Assembly (NCBI GenBank): GCA_010015805.1
Contig: ML978121.1
Coordinates: forward strand, 744,001 to 808,000
DNA: 64,000 bases
From: Rhizodiscina lignyota
Taxonomy: Eukaryota > Ascomycota > Dothideomycetes > Aulographales > Rhizodiscinaceae
Direction of reading: 5' to 3'
Shown here: positions 1-12,227 of the stretch, piece after piece
Position numbering within the stretch: the first letter of the stretch is position 1
How the letters are laid out: each line of letters starts with the position of its first letter
Notes under the pieces: generated by a model
Told to the model about the DNA's origin: nothing
The model's input: the letters and a program-made list of their open reading frames with translations, nothing else
Databases searched by the model: none
Made by a program: the position numbers and the translations under genes

Positions 1-1165
1 ATCGACGGGGGGTAGTCGTCGTGGTCGTGGGCCCTCTCGCGCGTCTGCTCAGCGAGCCATATGATGCTGCAGTGGGCGAGTAGCGGAATGCGAGTAACTT
101 GCTGCTCTTCGGGATGGTGTATGGGGGTGTATGAGAGGGAGTCGAGTCGGTTGGGCGTGAGGAGAGTGCAGGAGAGAGTGTCTCAAGGAAGGCCTGCTAA
201 AGCCTGCTAAAGGCGCTGCTTATCCAATCAGGCGTGGCCGACTTTATGCGTCGCACGCCACAGCATTCCTCATTTCAGCTGCAGCGTAGCATCATCTAGA
301 AACGCTACTAACCGGCACGCAAGCAGTTCGCTAATCACGAATTGACGAGAGCAGCTGTGCGGTGCTATCACGCACGGCGAGGTGGGAGTCTGCAGCCTCC
401 AACGCTCCCATATCACGGCCGCTTCAATTGTAACAGGACCCGTTAGCCGCCCATGATCTATTCTGGGCTGCAGGTCACATGTTGGATGGCAAATGGCAAG
501 ACAGGACGCCGTCTACCATGTTGGACAGCGGACTCGATGCTTGATCGCCACGAACACTCTCCTCCTTGTGCGCGCTGTGTCGCTGCATGTCTTGGATTGC
601 ACCCGCTGGGTCCATGTCAGACGTTAGAGGAGCATCCGTGGTTTAAGGTTTGATGGCAGGCCCCGTCCCCGTCAAATAAGCAGCAGCACGTGAAGCGGCG
701 CTCTGGGCTGCTCTGGGTACCCGCGCACCCAAATGCACGGTCGGAGGTACCGCTCGCCAGTAACCGCCAGCCAAGCCAGTCCGGGCTGCCGCTGGCTTTG
801 ACGCTCCTCATCAAACCACAAAGGCGACGCGCAAAAGTAATCATCGACCCTGCGACCCAGCCATAGGAGTGGCCGCGCTTGTTTCCATTATTATGCGCCC
901 TTGCCAGCAACGCGCGCCGTTCCCCTTAATTGTTCGGGTAGGTCCATAATCGTGGCGGCAGGGGATGTGTAGCGCGTGTCGTCACGTACCTCCTTTAACC
1001 CCAGACTTTGTATGACGGGAGCATCCATGACAGAAAATGTCCATCACCATCAACACTTTTCGCTGTATCTCACCACCATTCGCTAATTGGCACGCCCGCT
1101 CGCTTTTCATCTCCGGCATCCGCCATTATCATCCTTCCTTCGCAACCTATCCATGCCGTAACACA
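1..1165. other. intergenic, left edge
   Basis: No convincing gene is visible. Short open frames on both strands lack family motifs and splice continuity. The part next to 1166 should hold the promoter and 5' leader of the CorA-type gene; an in-frame ATG at 1037 would extend that protein by 43 residues if used. Confidence 0.5.
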
Positions 1166-3222
1166 ATGGCAGAGCCACAAGTTAGAGACTTCCAGACGCG
1201 TGCGAGAGCGGCGACCGAATACATCTCTACTCAAACCTTCGGCGGTGACCTCGAGGCGCAGAGAAGCAGACGGCACAGCTCATCCGTCTCCCCAAATGTT
1301 GCTACTTCAGTTTCCGGTCGAAGCGTCGGGAACGACAACTTACACCCAGACGCTCGCACTTCCGTCGAGAGCCTAAGACGACGACCTACCAGACAAAACA
1401 CCGTTCGGCACTACAGCCAATCTGCTACACATGCGCAGTACGAAGAGCCCGGTGCAGAACCTGGTATAGACACGCAGAAGGAGGATGCGATACTACGATT
1501 CCGGCACTTGCTTGCAGATTGTCAGATTACCGTGGTCGACTTCTCGGAGGATCGCATACAACAGCATGAGCTGGACAATCGCACTCTTGCCGAATTCATC
1601 ATGCAGCCAAAGCCAGATTGGGTGGCCTGCCGTTGGATGAACGTCAATGGCATCAGTTTCGACGTTATACAACTCCTACAGAAGGAGAAGAACCTCCATC
1701 GCCTTGCGGTGGAGGATCTGTTACAGAGCAGAAGTAGGACAAAGGCCGATTGGTACTCTGATCATGCTTTCCGTAAGTGCTCTTCGTTCTTTAGCTGCTT
1801 GCTTAACGAAAGCTGCAATTGTCATACTCTCCCGACAATCTATGCGTGGACGCTCCTATTTCTTGTCAGCTTCCACCTCACTAGAACCAATGTCATGTCA
1901 ATCAATTAGATCTCTTACTATGTGTTCATTGCTTCTTCAGAGAAGCTCTATACCGTGTTATCTAATGTTCTTTCAGTGCTCTTAACCCTCCAAAAGCTGG
2001 TTCGCATCAGTCCTGAAGAGGAACCCGAGGACGACTTTAACGATGCCAAAAAGAATACACTGAAGAAAAAGAAGGGTATTTTTCAACGACTGCAGCGGGC
2101 AGCGACATTTGAGCATGACGCGGATCTCAAGGATGCCCGGATGAACTCCATTGAGAAGCCTCAAGTCGGCGGCTACATGTCAAACCACAACCTTCATGCG
2201 ATTCCTACCCCTGAACATCACTTCAAGACTCTTCAAGAATACCGCGGCGGGCGAAACCTTGAGCGCGTGTTGTATATGGAACGACACTCCGCGCTAACAG
2301 AAAAGGGGCTCGCGGTAAGCGTGGAGCAAGTGTCGATATTCTTGACGAGCGATAACACGGTTATATCATTCTTCGAAGCCTCTGCGGACGACATCGAAGG
2401 GCCTATAATCAAGCGTCTTGAATCTGAAGACACAATTCTCAGGCGGAGCTGCGATGCGAGCATGATGGTTCAAGCAGTCATCGATGCAGTCATTGATCTA
2501 GCCATACCGGTCATCGCGGCTTATGAAGATGTCATCTCAAATCTGGAGCTCGATGTGTTGACTGATCCCGACATTGAACACTCGAAATCCCTCTACATAC
2601 TCTCGTCTGAACTTTCAGCCCTTCGCAACACCATACATCCCATAGGAAGTCTCATTAGTGCACTACGAGACCATCGTTCTGAGCCAGTAGTTGGAAGTGA
2701 GTTTCATCCCTGAGTGGCTCCCATACAAGTACTAATTGGCGCTCTTTAGCTCCTGGAACTCCTGGAACACCAGGTATCCGTCATCGACCCTCCCGCTTCA
2801 TGCCTACTACTGTCAATATCACTCCTCTGGCGCATACCTATCTTGGCGACGTCGAAGATCACTGTGTTATCATCACACAATCCCTGGACCAGATGATACG
2901 TGCCACAAACAGCATGATCGACCTGATCTTTAATATGATGGGCAGTTTCCAAAACGAGTCCATGAAGATCCTCACCGCCGTCACCATTTTCTTCTTACCA
3001 TTGACCTTCCTGACTGGCTATTTCGGCCAGAATTTTAAGCATTTCGAGGGCATTGAGCATAGCGATTTGTACTTTTGGAAAATTGCCGTCCCGGTCATGT
3101 GCGTGACCACGCTGCTGTTGCTGAATGGAATGATTGTCCGGTTCTTTAGAAGGATGCACCAGAAGATTTGGATACGAAGATCCAGGAGGGCGAGATTGAC
3201 GAATCCGTACAGAAGAGGCTGA
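1166..3222 (+). CDS. CorA-family divalent metal (Mg2+-type) transporter
   Basis: Membrane channel of the CorA superfamily, expected to import Mg2+ or a related divalent cation. Three exons are proposed: 1166-1772, 1977-2696 and 2750-3222, giving 599 residues. The 53 bp second intron has a TACTAAT branch site. The first intron is long (204 bp); an alternative acceptor at 1940 would add 12 residues in frame. The N-terminal half is a soluble domain with a stretch reading ADWYSDHAF then LTLQKLVR across the first splice. The C-terminus has the two CorA helices, [15 protein letters not shown] and a second hydrophobic helix near [17 protein letters not shown]. The usual GMN filter triplet reads GQN here. 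An in-frame ATG at 1037 exists, but ATG 1166 gives the more usual start. The family call is firm; the ion is inferred. Confidence 0.88.
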
Positions 3223-4259
3223 GATGCAGAGCGTGAGTCGAAACAAAGACACGGAGACTTGGCTCTGAAAGGAATGTCCGATATCACGAAAGTGGCTCTT
3301 CCGCAATATGGCACCAGACTGGGAAGGTCGTCACGCTTCTTGGGGGCGTCATCTGCGGGTTTCATGCGGATACGGCTGATGACTTATTCTCCGTAATCCT
3401 CCCAATGATGGACAACCAGAAGATAATGTGAAAGGTTCAAGCCGTGGGCCCGATGCACATGTAGATGGACATATGCTATCTTCTGCACAACGGCGACGAA
3501 GCGAAGGTTTATGATGAGTTTTGGTACGATGATACCCCGTGATGTTTGTGTACATATAACCGAGTAGCCCTGGCACATCGATAAATGATCGTCTTATACA
3601 CGTGGCTACCTAGTCCCAATGATTTCCGGACGATCCGCCTCCGTCAGACGTGTGTGGCTTGATGAGAGGAAAGGTAACATCCCTTCCATGAGTTACACCT
3701 TGTAGTGGGACCGAAAATTCAGCCTCGAGACCACCAATCAGGTATTCTGGACGCGATTCCCAGCAAATTCTACGCTTCGTTTCAGGGGATGTAGCATATG
3801 CATCGGTGTGAGAAGGTGGCAGTGTATGTAGCCATCCCAGTTTGCCTGCACATCGCTCCCAATGCCTGAGGTGAGAGGCGAGGTCAATGGCGAAGACGCG
3901 ACACGGCGAGTACAGTTTGCCAGCGCAGCGCAAAAGTTGCGGCCGCGTCTTCCTGTAATATAGTTTTGCAGGCTTGCTTTGAAACGTGAGCGGCTGCCGA
4001 GGTTGGGTGTGATATGCTCTCAGCTGCACAGCCACTGACGCACACACGAACTATTTCGGGCAAGCTTCCAAGGTGCCCGCGAATGTGCCCGTTGGATCAG
4101 GCTAGAGATACACCGACAGCCGCCGAATAACTTTAGCGCTTTTTCGTTCCCAGACTGAACGAACAAGAGACATATCCCTTTGACGACCAATTGCGGCTTC
4201 CAGGAAGCGCTTTTCCCGTCCGATGCCTGGATCCTGCAGTCCCTTCACGCGCACGATCG
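3223..4259. other. intergenic between CorA-type gene and Dnf3 gene
   Basis: Contains the 3' end of the CorA-type gene and the promoter/leader of the P4-ATPase gene. A 145-codon open frame on the minus strand (3610-4047) has no ATG start and no recognised motif, so it is not called. Confidence 0.5.
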
Positions 4260-7200
4260 ATGTCGGCCGCCGGTGAGGCTCCCAGAGGAGGACTGCGAAG
4301 GAGACATTCAGGCCACTCGGACGATGAAGAGTTGGGATTCGAGCCGAGCGGCGAGCCGGAGAATGGACAGGAGACAACATACGAGATTGATGTCGCGGCC
4401 AACAGGAGGAGGTCTACAGGAAGCGGGAGGAGCCAGCGGCGACAAAAGTCATTAAGCTCTGGCGTGGACCTTGAAGTCCTACCACCTGCAGAAGGGAGAC
4501 AAAGCATGGGCGATGCGCCGAAGATGGTTCGCTTCTCTACAGAGCTGGATAGACCCGCTGCCAGCAGCCTGCCAAATGTTGGTGACTTTGGCGGGTCACG
4601 AGAATCGCCAGGGCGAAAGCACGCGGATGGACCTGGACTGTCGGTGATCACGTCAAATGAATCCTCGACTTTTCTGGGCGAAGGGACTGTAATAAGTCCT
4701 CCGGACATAACTTCGCCGCCTGGCGCAGGAGAGACGCCAAAACGCGCCGGATCCTTCCCGCTGTCGCCAAAGACGAGGAGCCGAGGCTGGTCTTTACGGC
4801 GTAATATGTTCAACAGGAATATGGACGACGCGTCACAGGCAGCTAGAGGGTCAATAGTTAAATTAGAGGAGGGGGGCTCATCAGAAGCCGGCTCTTCTAC
4901 CAGACCACAGCCGTTCGACGCCATCACCAACTCGGACAAAACTTCTGGCTCGGATAAGAAGCGCGATCATATCGTTACCGTCTCGCCCCGTATTGAAGAA
5001 TTCGAAATTGACGACAGTCAAGCTTCCTTCAAGAAGGGTAAAGGCTTGCAAGGACTCTCTGCACTGCCAGAATACGATTCCTGGGTTCGCGAGCGGGCAC
5101 GACATAATGCCTACCTCCGCCGCATTCGGGCGGGATATCACAAGCTTCGGAAGATCATATTACGGATCCAAGAGATCCCACCATCAGTGGATGGGAGGTA
5201 CATTGAGCTCGACGCGAGCAGAAAGAAGGCGCTGACCGACGAGAGGACTGGAAGGTTTTACATCGGCAACACAATTAGAAGCACTCGATATACGCTGTGG
5301 AGCTTTCTGCCACGGCAGCTGTTTGCACAGTTCTCGAAATTGGCCAATTTCTATTTCCTTTGCATCTCGATTTTGCAGATGATACCCAGTAAGTTTCAGC
5401 TGGTTGCTTCCCCTTTTTGGATGTCATACTCACGGAGTCATGTAGATCTAAGTACTACTGGAACGTATACGACTATTATCCCTTTGCTGTTCTTTGTTGC
5501 ATTGTCCATGGGTAAGGAAGGCTACGACGATTTCAGACGCTACAAACTCGATAAGACCGAAAACAACCGCGATGCGGACGTTCTGCATGCATATCAGCCC
5601 GTGGAGGCGTCAGAAGTACACTCACAGGGCGCTTCAAACCCTGTTGCTCCTATCCACTGGGCTAAGAAGAAGTGGCACGATCTCCAGGTGGGAGACATTG
5701 TCAAGCTGGACCGCGATGATCCTGCCCCGGCCGATTTGGTGCTATTACATTCCGATGGACCGAACAACATTGCTTACATCGAAACGATGGCCTTGGATGG
5801 CGAGACAAATCTCAAGGGCAAACAAGCGACTACCGAGGTGGCAAAGAGGTGCGACTCATTGGAGCGCATCGCTGCTTGCCGTGCGGAGTTCGTGGTGGAA
5901 GACCCGAATCTAGATCTGTACAATTTCGAGGGACGTGTGTTAATTGCGGGAGAGGCTGCTCCGCTGACCAACAACGAGATCATCTATCGTGGCAGCGTGC
6001 TGCGAAATACTCCCCAGGCGATTGGAATGGTCATCTACACAGGAGAGGAATGCAAGATCCGGATGAATGCCAACAAGAACCCACGCATCAAAGCGCCTGC
6101 TCTCCAATCAATTGTCAACAAGGTCGTCATAGTCATTGCCGTCTTCGTTGTCCTCCTTGCCATCTTCAACACCGTGGCGTACCAGATCTGGTCTGCTGAC
6201 AAAGAACAAAAGAGCTGGTATTTACAGTCTGCTAAGGTAGCCTTCTTCCCCATCCTAGCAAGCTTCATTGTTATGTTCAACACTCTACTCCCGCTGAGTT
6301 TGTACGTGAGTTTGGAGATTGTCAAGGTGGCGCAAATGTTCCTCATGAACGACGTCGACATGTATGACCCGGTCTCCAACACACCTTTTGAGGCTAGGAC
6401 TTCGACGATCAACGAGGAGCTCGGCCAAATCAGCTACATCTTCTCAGACAAGACCGGAACTCTGACGGACAACTCGATGAAATTCCGCAAATTGAGTGTC
6501 GCTGGAACTGCGTGGATACATGATCTCGACCTCCGGGATGATAAGGGCAAGAAGAAGCTTATACACAAGAAGCGTAATAAAGGCAAGAAACCGATGAAGA
6601 AGGGACGGGTATCAGAAGCAGACACGAGAAAGTCTGGCCTGAGTGCATTCAACGCGGATAGACTAGTGGAAGACGAGGCGATGGAAGATTCACAATGGAG
6701 GTCATCCACAAGGCCCAAACAATCGCAGCAGGAGCTGAAGACCGAGCATATGATACGATACATTCAAGTCAAACCGCACACCATCTTTGCCCGAAAGGCG
6801 CGACTTTTCTTGCTTTCGATCGCGATATGCCACACATGTCTTCCAGAGAGAAAAGAAGATGGGAGCATGGAATTTCAAGCATCTTCGCCCGACGAGTTGG
6901 CACTCGTCAAAGCGGCGCAAGAGCTTGGCTTTCTCCTCATTAACCGCGACGCCGGAACGATGACGCTGAAATATACTCCTTCTCCCGATGGCATCGACGA
7001 CGGGCTTACGGAGACCTTCCAGATCCTCGACGTGATCGAGTTCTCCAGCAAGCGTAAGCGCATGTCGATCACTGTTCGCTTCCCTGACGGCCGCATCTGC
7101 TTGTTCTGCAAGGGCGCGGATTCAGTCGTCATGCAGCGGCTCAGACATGCGCGATTAGCAAACGAGAAAGTCGTCGAGATTGAGAAGCGTGCGAACAAGC

Positions 7201-9443
7201 GCAAGAGCCTTGAAGCTCACATTGCCATGGCACGCAAGAGCGAGCAGATTGAGCGCCAGAACAGCTTCTCAATGGCTGGTGCAGGCAGGGCAAGCGTGAG
7301 TCTCAGTCGACCAAGTATTGGCGGCCTAACGATGGGACGACCTAGCACGAGCGCCAGACTCCCTTCTATCAGAGACGAACTTGATGGCTGGTTAAGGGAA
7401 AGAGAGAATGATGTCGAAGTCAGCCAAACTCTCAACAATAGCGCTTACTACTCGCCAAGGGCATCTGCACAGCTGAGTCGTGCTTCGATGTCAATGTCAA
7501 TGTCCGAACTGCGGAATTCAATGCAGTGGGAAGACTATGAAGATCTCGTAGACGAGGCTTTGGCTGTCGACGAACCGGCGGTCATTGAGCGTACGTTCCA
7601 ACACATTAACGACTTTGCAACCGACGGCTTGCGCACTCTACTGTATGGATACCGTTTCATCGATGATGAGGACTATGCAAGCTGGCACAAGATCTATCTC
7701 GACGCCACTACCTCTCTCGTGGGTCGTCAGGATAAGATTGAAAAGGCTGGTGAATTGATCGAGCAGGAATTGGAACTTGCTGGTGCCACTGCGATTGAGG
7801 ACAAGCTGCAGCAGGGCGTTCCTGAGTCGATTGACAAGCTGAGAAGAGCGAACATCAAGCTCTGGATGCTGACAGGTGACAAGCGCGAGACTGCTATCAA
7901 CATTGGGCATTCATGCCGTCTGATCAAGGATTATTCCACGGTTGTGGTACTTGACCATGAGGCTGGCGAGGTTGAGCAAAACATCGCTGCTGCGCTGCTT
8001 AGTCTCAATGGAGGCGGTATTGCTCATATGGTGGTTGTTATTGATGGACAGACTCTTGCTATGGTTGAAGCGGGGAATGTGCGAAATCTTTTCTACGACT
8101 TGGCCATTCTGGCAGATTCCGTGGTATGCTGTCGCGCAAGTCCAAGCCAGAAGGCCGGGCTCGTCAAGACTATCCGCAAGCGCGTTAAGAAGAGTATCAC
8201 CCTTGCAATTGGAGATGGTGCCAACGATATCGCCATGATCCAGGAGGCCCACGTGGGCATTGGTATCACTGGCAAAGAAGGCCTGCAAGCGGCGCGCACG
8301 TCCGACTATTCGATTGCGCAGTTCAGATTCTTGACAAAGCTTCTGCTCGTGCATGGACGGTGGAACTACATTCGGACTTGCAAGTACACTGTCGGTACGT
8401 TCTGGAAGGAATCGTTGTTTTACCTCACGCAGGCCCTCTACCAGCGCTGGAACGGCTACACTGGAACGTCGCTTTACGAGTCTTGGAGTCTGAGTATGTT
8501 CAATACACTATTTACGTCGCTCCCGGTCATCTTCATAGGCGTCTTCGAGAAGGATTTGCTGCCCTCGACGCTGCTTGCCGTGCCGGAGCTGTATACCAAA
8601 GGCCAGCGGAATGGCGGTTTCAATTTCAAGATCTACCTCGGGTGGATATTCATGGCGGCTTCGGAAGCAATGGTTGTCTTCTTCGTCATGCTGAGCATCT
8701 ATGGAGATGCGCTCTTTACTCTTGACAATAGTCTCTTCGCGATGGGCGACATGACATTCACGGCTTGTGTCATCATAATCAGCACAAAGATGCAGTAAGT
8801 CCTAACCCCCACGTGCTTTGTAACGCCTTACCAACATCAAGACAGGCTGCTTGAAATGCATAACAAGTCGATCGTCGCCGCCATCAGCATCTTCCTCGAG
8901 GTTGGCGGCTGGTTCCTCTGGAACATGATCCTTGCGAAGATCTATACGAATAACGTCATCTACTTTGTCCGCGATGCCTTCTTCTCCCGCTTCGGCCGCA
9001 ACCCGCTCTGGTGGCTGACGCTCATCCTCATCCTTTCCGCCGTTGTCATCTTCGAGATTGCCGTCGCGTCTCTCCGCGCTGGCCTCTGGCCGACGGATGT
9101 CGACACCTTCCAGGCGCTCGAGCAAGACCTCGAGATACGCAAGCGGTTCGAAGAGGCAGCGGCCACGGAGCTACAGCAGGGTTGGGATAGAGGCAAAAAG
9201 AAATCGTCGATGGAGATTGCGAGGGACGAAGCTGAGCAGGAGGCACGTGAGGGCCAGGTCCAGGAGATGTTGGATAACCGGCCGGAGCAGCTGGAGGACC
9301 AAGTCAAGCCCGGCATGAGACGGGGCACCAGCTTTGGAAGTACTAGGGATGTGCCGGGCCAGGGTGTACCAAGGAGGAGCACAGATATAGAAAGGATGCT
9401 GCACAGAGGATTTGGCAGCGTTAGGCGCGAGCACGAGAGTTGA
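4260..9443 (+). CDS. DNF3: P4-type ATPase phospholipid flippase, Dnf3-like
   Basis: Moves phospholipids from the outer/lumenal to the cytosolic leaflet of Golgi, endosomal or plasma membranes using ATP. Exons 4260-5388, 5446-8794 and 8846-9443 give 1691 residues, close to the size of yeast Dnf3. The first ATG of the frame is 4260. Seen in order: a long Ser/Arg-rich N-tail; the actuator motif DGETNLKG near residue 493; the phosphorylation motif DKTGTLTDNSMKFRKL with Asp about 711; a nucleotide-binding domain with a long insertion of Arg/Ser-rich low complexity; TGDKRETAINIGHSC; GDGANDIAM near residue 1299; then C-terminal membrane helices. The 57 bp first intron has no stop and keeps the frame. 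The second intron (51 bp) joins KMQ to LLEMHNKS. Dnf3 rather than Dnf1/2 or Drs2 is judged from motif wording and is fairly secure. Confidence 0.93.
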
Positions 9444-9774
9444 GCGGGTAACGCCCTTTGTTGGAATTTTAGCATTGCGTAACGGCGTTGGGCACCTGCT
9501 TAGAGGGTATATACCAGGCCATAGCATCAATGTCAATATTTTAGCTTAGAAATGTCCACTAGGTTGACATTCTCAAATTGTGCCGGCCGAGAGTGAGACC
9601 CCGCCTTGTGTGGACGGGATCCCTCGGTCTAATCCGGCGGAGCGTACACACGACATCCAGAAGAAGGAATGGATGAAAGGTCTCAAAGTGCATCTTAATT
9701 GCTAATTGAAGGTCTGGTTTACTTTTCTTTCTATTCTATTGTTTTGAGAGTGAGTTTAGGTGATCCCGTTCAAA
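9444..9774. other. intergenic, Dnf3 terminator to ligase promoter
   Basis: Tandem same-strand genes are separated by 331 bp. I see no additional gene or clear motif. Confidence 0.5.
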
Positions 9775-11844
9775 ATGGCTAGGATCTACCGCGACCCAAA
9801 AACGGTGCCTGTCCCCCAACTGGACCTCCTCACATTTATATTCGGTACAAAATCTCACCCTCTACCTTTCCCAATTGACAAGATTAGACGTGCTCATGAA
9901 GAGCAGATTCCGAGCACAGTGCCTTCAGGTCGGCTCCAGACGATATTGTCCTCCACGCCGAAGCCGCCAATCCGGAGAACAAAGTCACCAGAGGCAGATT
10001 CCTAGCATACATCGAGCAGTTCGCCCATGGTCTCCGCCACCAGTATGGCATCGGCGCCAAAGGTCCAAATGAAGATGTGGTCGTCGTCATGTCCACCGGC
10101 CAACCGCTCATCCCGGCGGTCTTCTTCGGCATCATCTGCGCAGGCGGAGTAGTCTCATCAGCTTCGCATTCTTTCACCCCAGCGGAGCTGGCGAGACAGA
10201 TCAAGCAAGGCGGAAGCAATCTGCTCGTTACCAGCCCGGACTTGCGGCATGTTGCATTTGAGGCGGCGAAGCAATGTGACTTGCCAATGAGCAGGGTGCT
10301 GGTCATTCAATCGAGCCCCGTGTGGTCCTTCAAGAGCGCCGATGGGCTTGTGGACATCTGGTCAGATCAGAGATTAACCTGGAAACGTATCATGGATCGT
10401 GAAGAGCTGAAGAAGAGTTTGATCGTTTTGCTCTACTCGAGTGGGACTACTGGGCCTCCGAAAGGTCAGCTGTTCTAAGCAAGTCTCGAAGAGCAATTTT
10501 TCTGATACCTTACAGGAGTTATGCTGAGCCATCTCAATCTCGTCACGGAAATCGCTGTCCCTGCCGCCCAATCAAAAGAATGGGCCGCATCTCAAGGTCC
10601 AGACTTCGCGCCACCACCAATGCGGACAGTAGCGCACTTGCCAATAGCGCATATTGCTGGTCTGGCAGGCTACATGCTCGTGCCGCCAATGGCAGCCGGT
10701 GTTCGTTTCCTTGCTACACTATGGACACGCGAAATATGCTAATTTGCTTGGATAGACGGTCTATTGGATGCGAAAGTACGAGTGGAAGTCGTTTATCAAG
10801 CACATGAAGGAGTTCCAGGTCACGGCATTCTACACCGTTCCGTCAATCTTCCTCCGGATAGCGAAATCCCCAGATGTAACCGACCATTTCAAGAGTGTCC
10901 TTGCGGCAACGACGGGCGCGGCGCCAATGGATGCAGAGCTGCAGAATGCGGCAAACGCAAAATTGGGCGCGGGAGCGACGTTCATCGGGCAAACTTGGGG
11001 TTTGAGTGAGACTACTGGAGCGGTAGGGATCGTCAGAAGTTGGAGTTTGTCTCTTCCTATGTACTGACAGACTCCCACAGGTGACAGCTATGCCGAAGGG
11101 CCAGACCGACACGACAGGGAGCATCAGCCCTGTCTTGCCGAACATGCAAGTAAGGTGAGAATGCCACTATTCAAGGACAGTAATGGGCTGTTATTGACGG
11201 CGCTGCAGACTTGTCGACGATAATGATAATGATGTTGAGGAGGGTCAACCAGGAGAGCTGATAGTAAAAGGAGACATTGTTACGAACGGATACTACAGGT
11301 CTGTGCACAATATCCACTCTTTCAGGATCAGCATTTTGTTCTGACCAAGAGAAAAGAAACCCAGAAGCAACGAGAGATGCATTCCGTAATGGCTGGTTTT
11401 GCAGCGGGGATATCGCAGTACTGCGGAATGGAATGTTCTATATTGTCGACCGGAAAAAGGTATCAAAGCCGCCAAATAGTGACAATAGCAGAGAGGCTGA
11501 CAACAGTGAAGGAACTCATCAAATACAAGGGCCTTCAGATTGCCCCAGCCGAGCTCGAGAGTCTGCTCATCACACACCCAAAGGTCCAAGAAGCGTGCGT
11601 TGTTGGCATTCCGGAAGAAGGCGGCACCTCGGAGGTTCCACGAGCATACGTCGTCACGAATGCTTCAGATCTGAGCGAAGATGAAGTGAAGAAATATGTA
11701 GCGGATAACCTGTCTCCTTACAAGCAGCTGAGAGGTGGAGTGAAGTTCGTAGATGCGATCCCCAAAAACGCTATCGGAAAGATGCTGAGGCGCGAGTTGA
11801 GAGATCAAGCGAGGAAGGAAGCGCAACGGACAGCGAGGTTGTGA
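9775..11844 (+). CDS. Acyl-CoA / 4-coumarate-CoA ligase-like AMP-binding enzyme
   Basis: Adenylate-forming enzyme that activates a carboxylic acid (fatty or aromatic) to its CoA thioester. Eight exons restore one frame of 559 residues: 9775-9844, 9907-10464, 10516-10700, 10756-11022, 11081-11154, 11209-11298, 11357-11459 and 11512-11844, with introns of 51-62 bp. The donor at 10701 reads GTTCGT, weaker than the rest. Motifs seen: P-loop LLYSSGTTGPPKG near residue 198, GQTWGLSETTGA near 345, GWFCSGDIA near 425, DRKKELIKYKG across the last splice near 449, and the C-terminal catalytic lysine region PKNAIGKMLRREL near 535. The last three residues are ARL, which fits the PTS1 consensus, so peroxisomal import is inferred. 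The substrate cannot be read from sequence. A decayed partial copy of its 3' end lies near 20.0 kb. Confidence 0.9.
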
Positions 11845-12227
11845 GGGTATTACACTTACTTCCAGTCGTAGGTCGACTTGGTGTTCTCCTTTGATCAATG
11901 GCATCCCGCGTCGTACCATTGCTTCAGCTAAATTAAATCCGTTTCCAAGCTGGGCCAGTGGCTGAAGGTAACATCGTTGAGTCTCCGCCAGAAGCGACAA
12001 CATTCTTCAACCTAGCTTTCATCCTTTAATAGACCGGAATTCTCATTGAAATGTTTGCTAACTCTTATCATTCATGCCACACAGCCCCGATGCGGCGCTT
12101 CCACTAGCAGGGAAAAGCGAGAAAGGAAGTAAGAAGCCATTTGTGCGTGCGCCACCTGCCAGGGAGTCTATCGTCTTAAAACCCATTCCAGAAGAAACAG
12201 AGCAGAAAAACCATCTAGGCCATTAGA
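11845..12227. other. intergenic between convergent genes
   Basis: Three-prime regions of the ligase (plus) and the sulfite-oxidase-like gene (minus) face each other here. No gene is seen. Confidence 0.5.

Noticed and set aside
3610-4047. 145-codon open frame on the minus strand downstream of the CorA-type gene
   Set aside because: Its translation looks moderately protein-like near the end, but it has no ATG, no recognised motif, and no convincing upstream exon was found.
4191-4259. N-terminal extension of the Dnf3 frame upstream of ATG 4260
   Set aside because: The open frame begins at a TTG; the first ATG is 4260, and fungal nuclear genes rarely start elsewhere.
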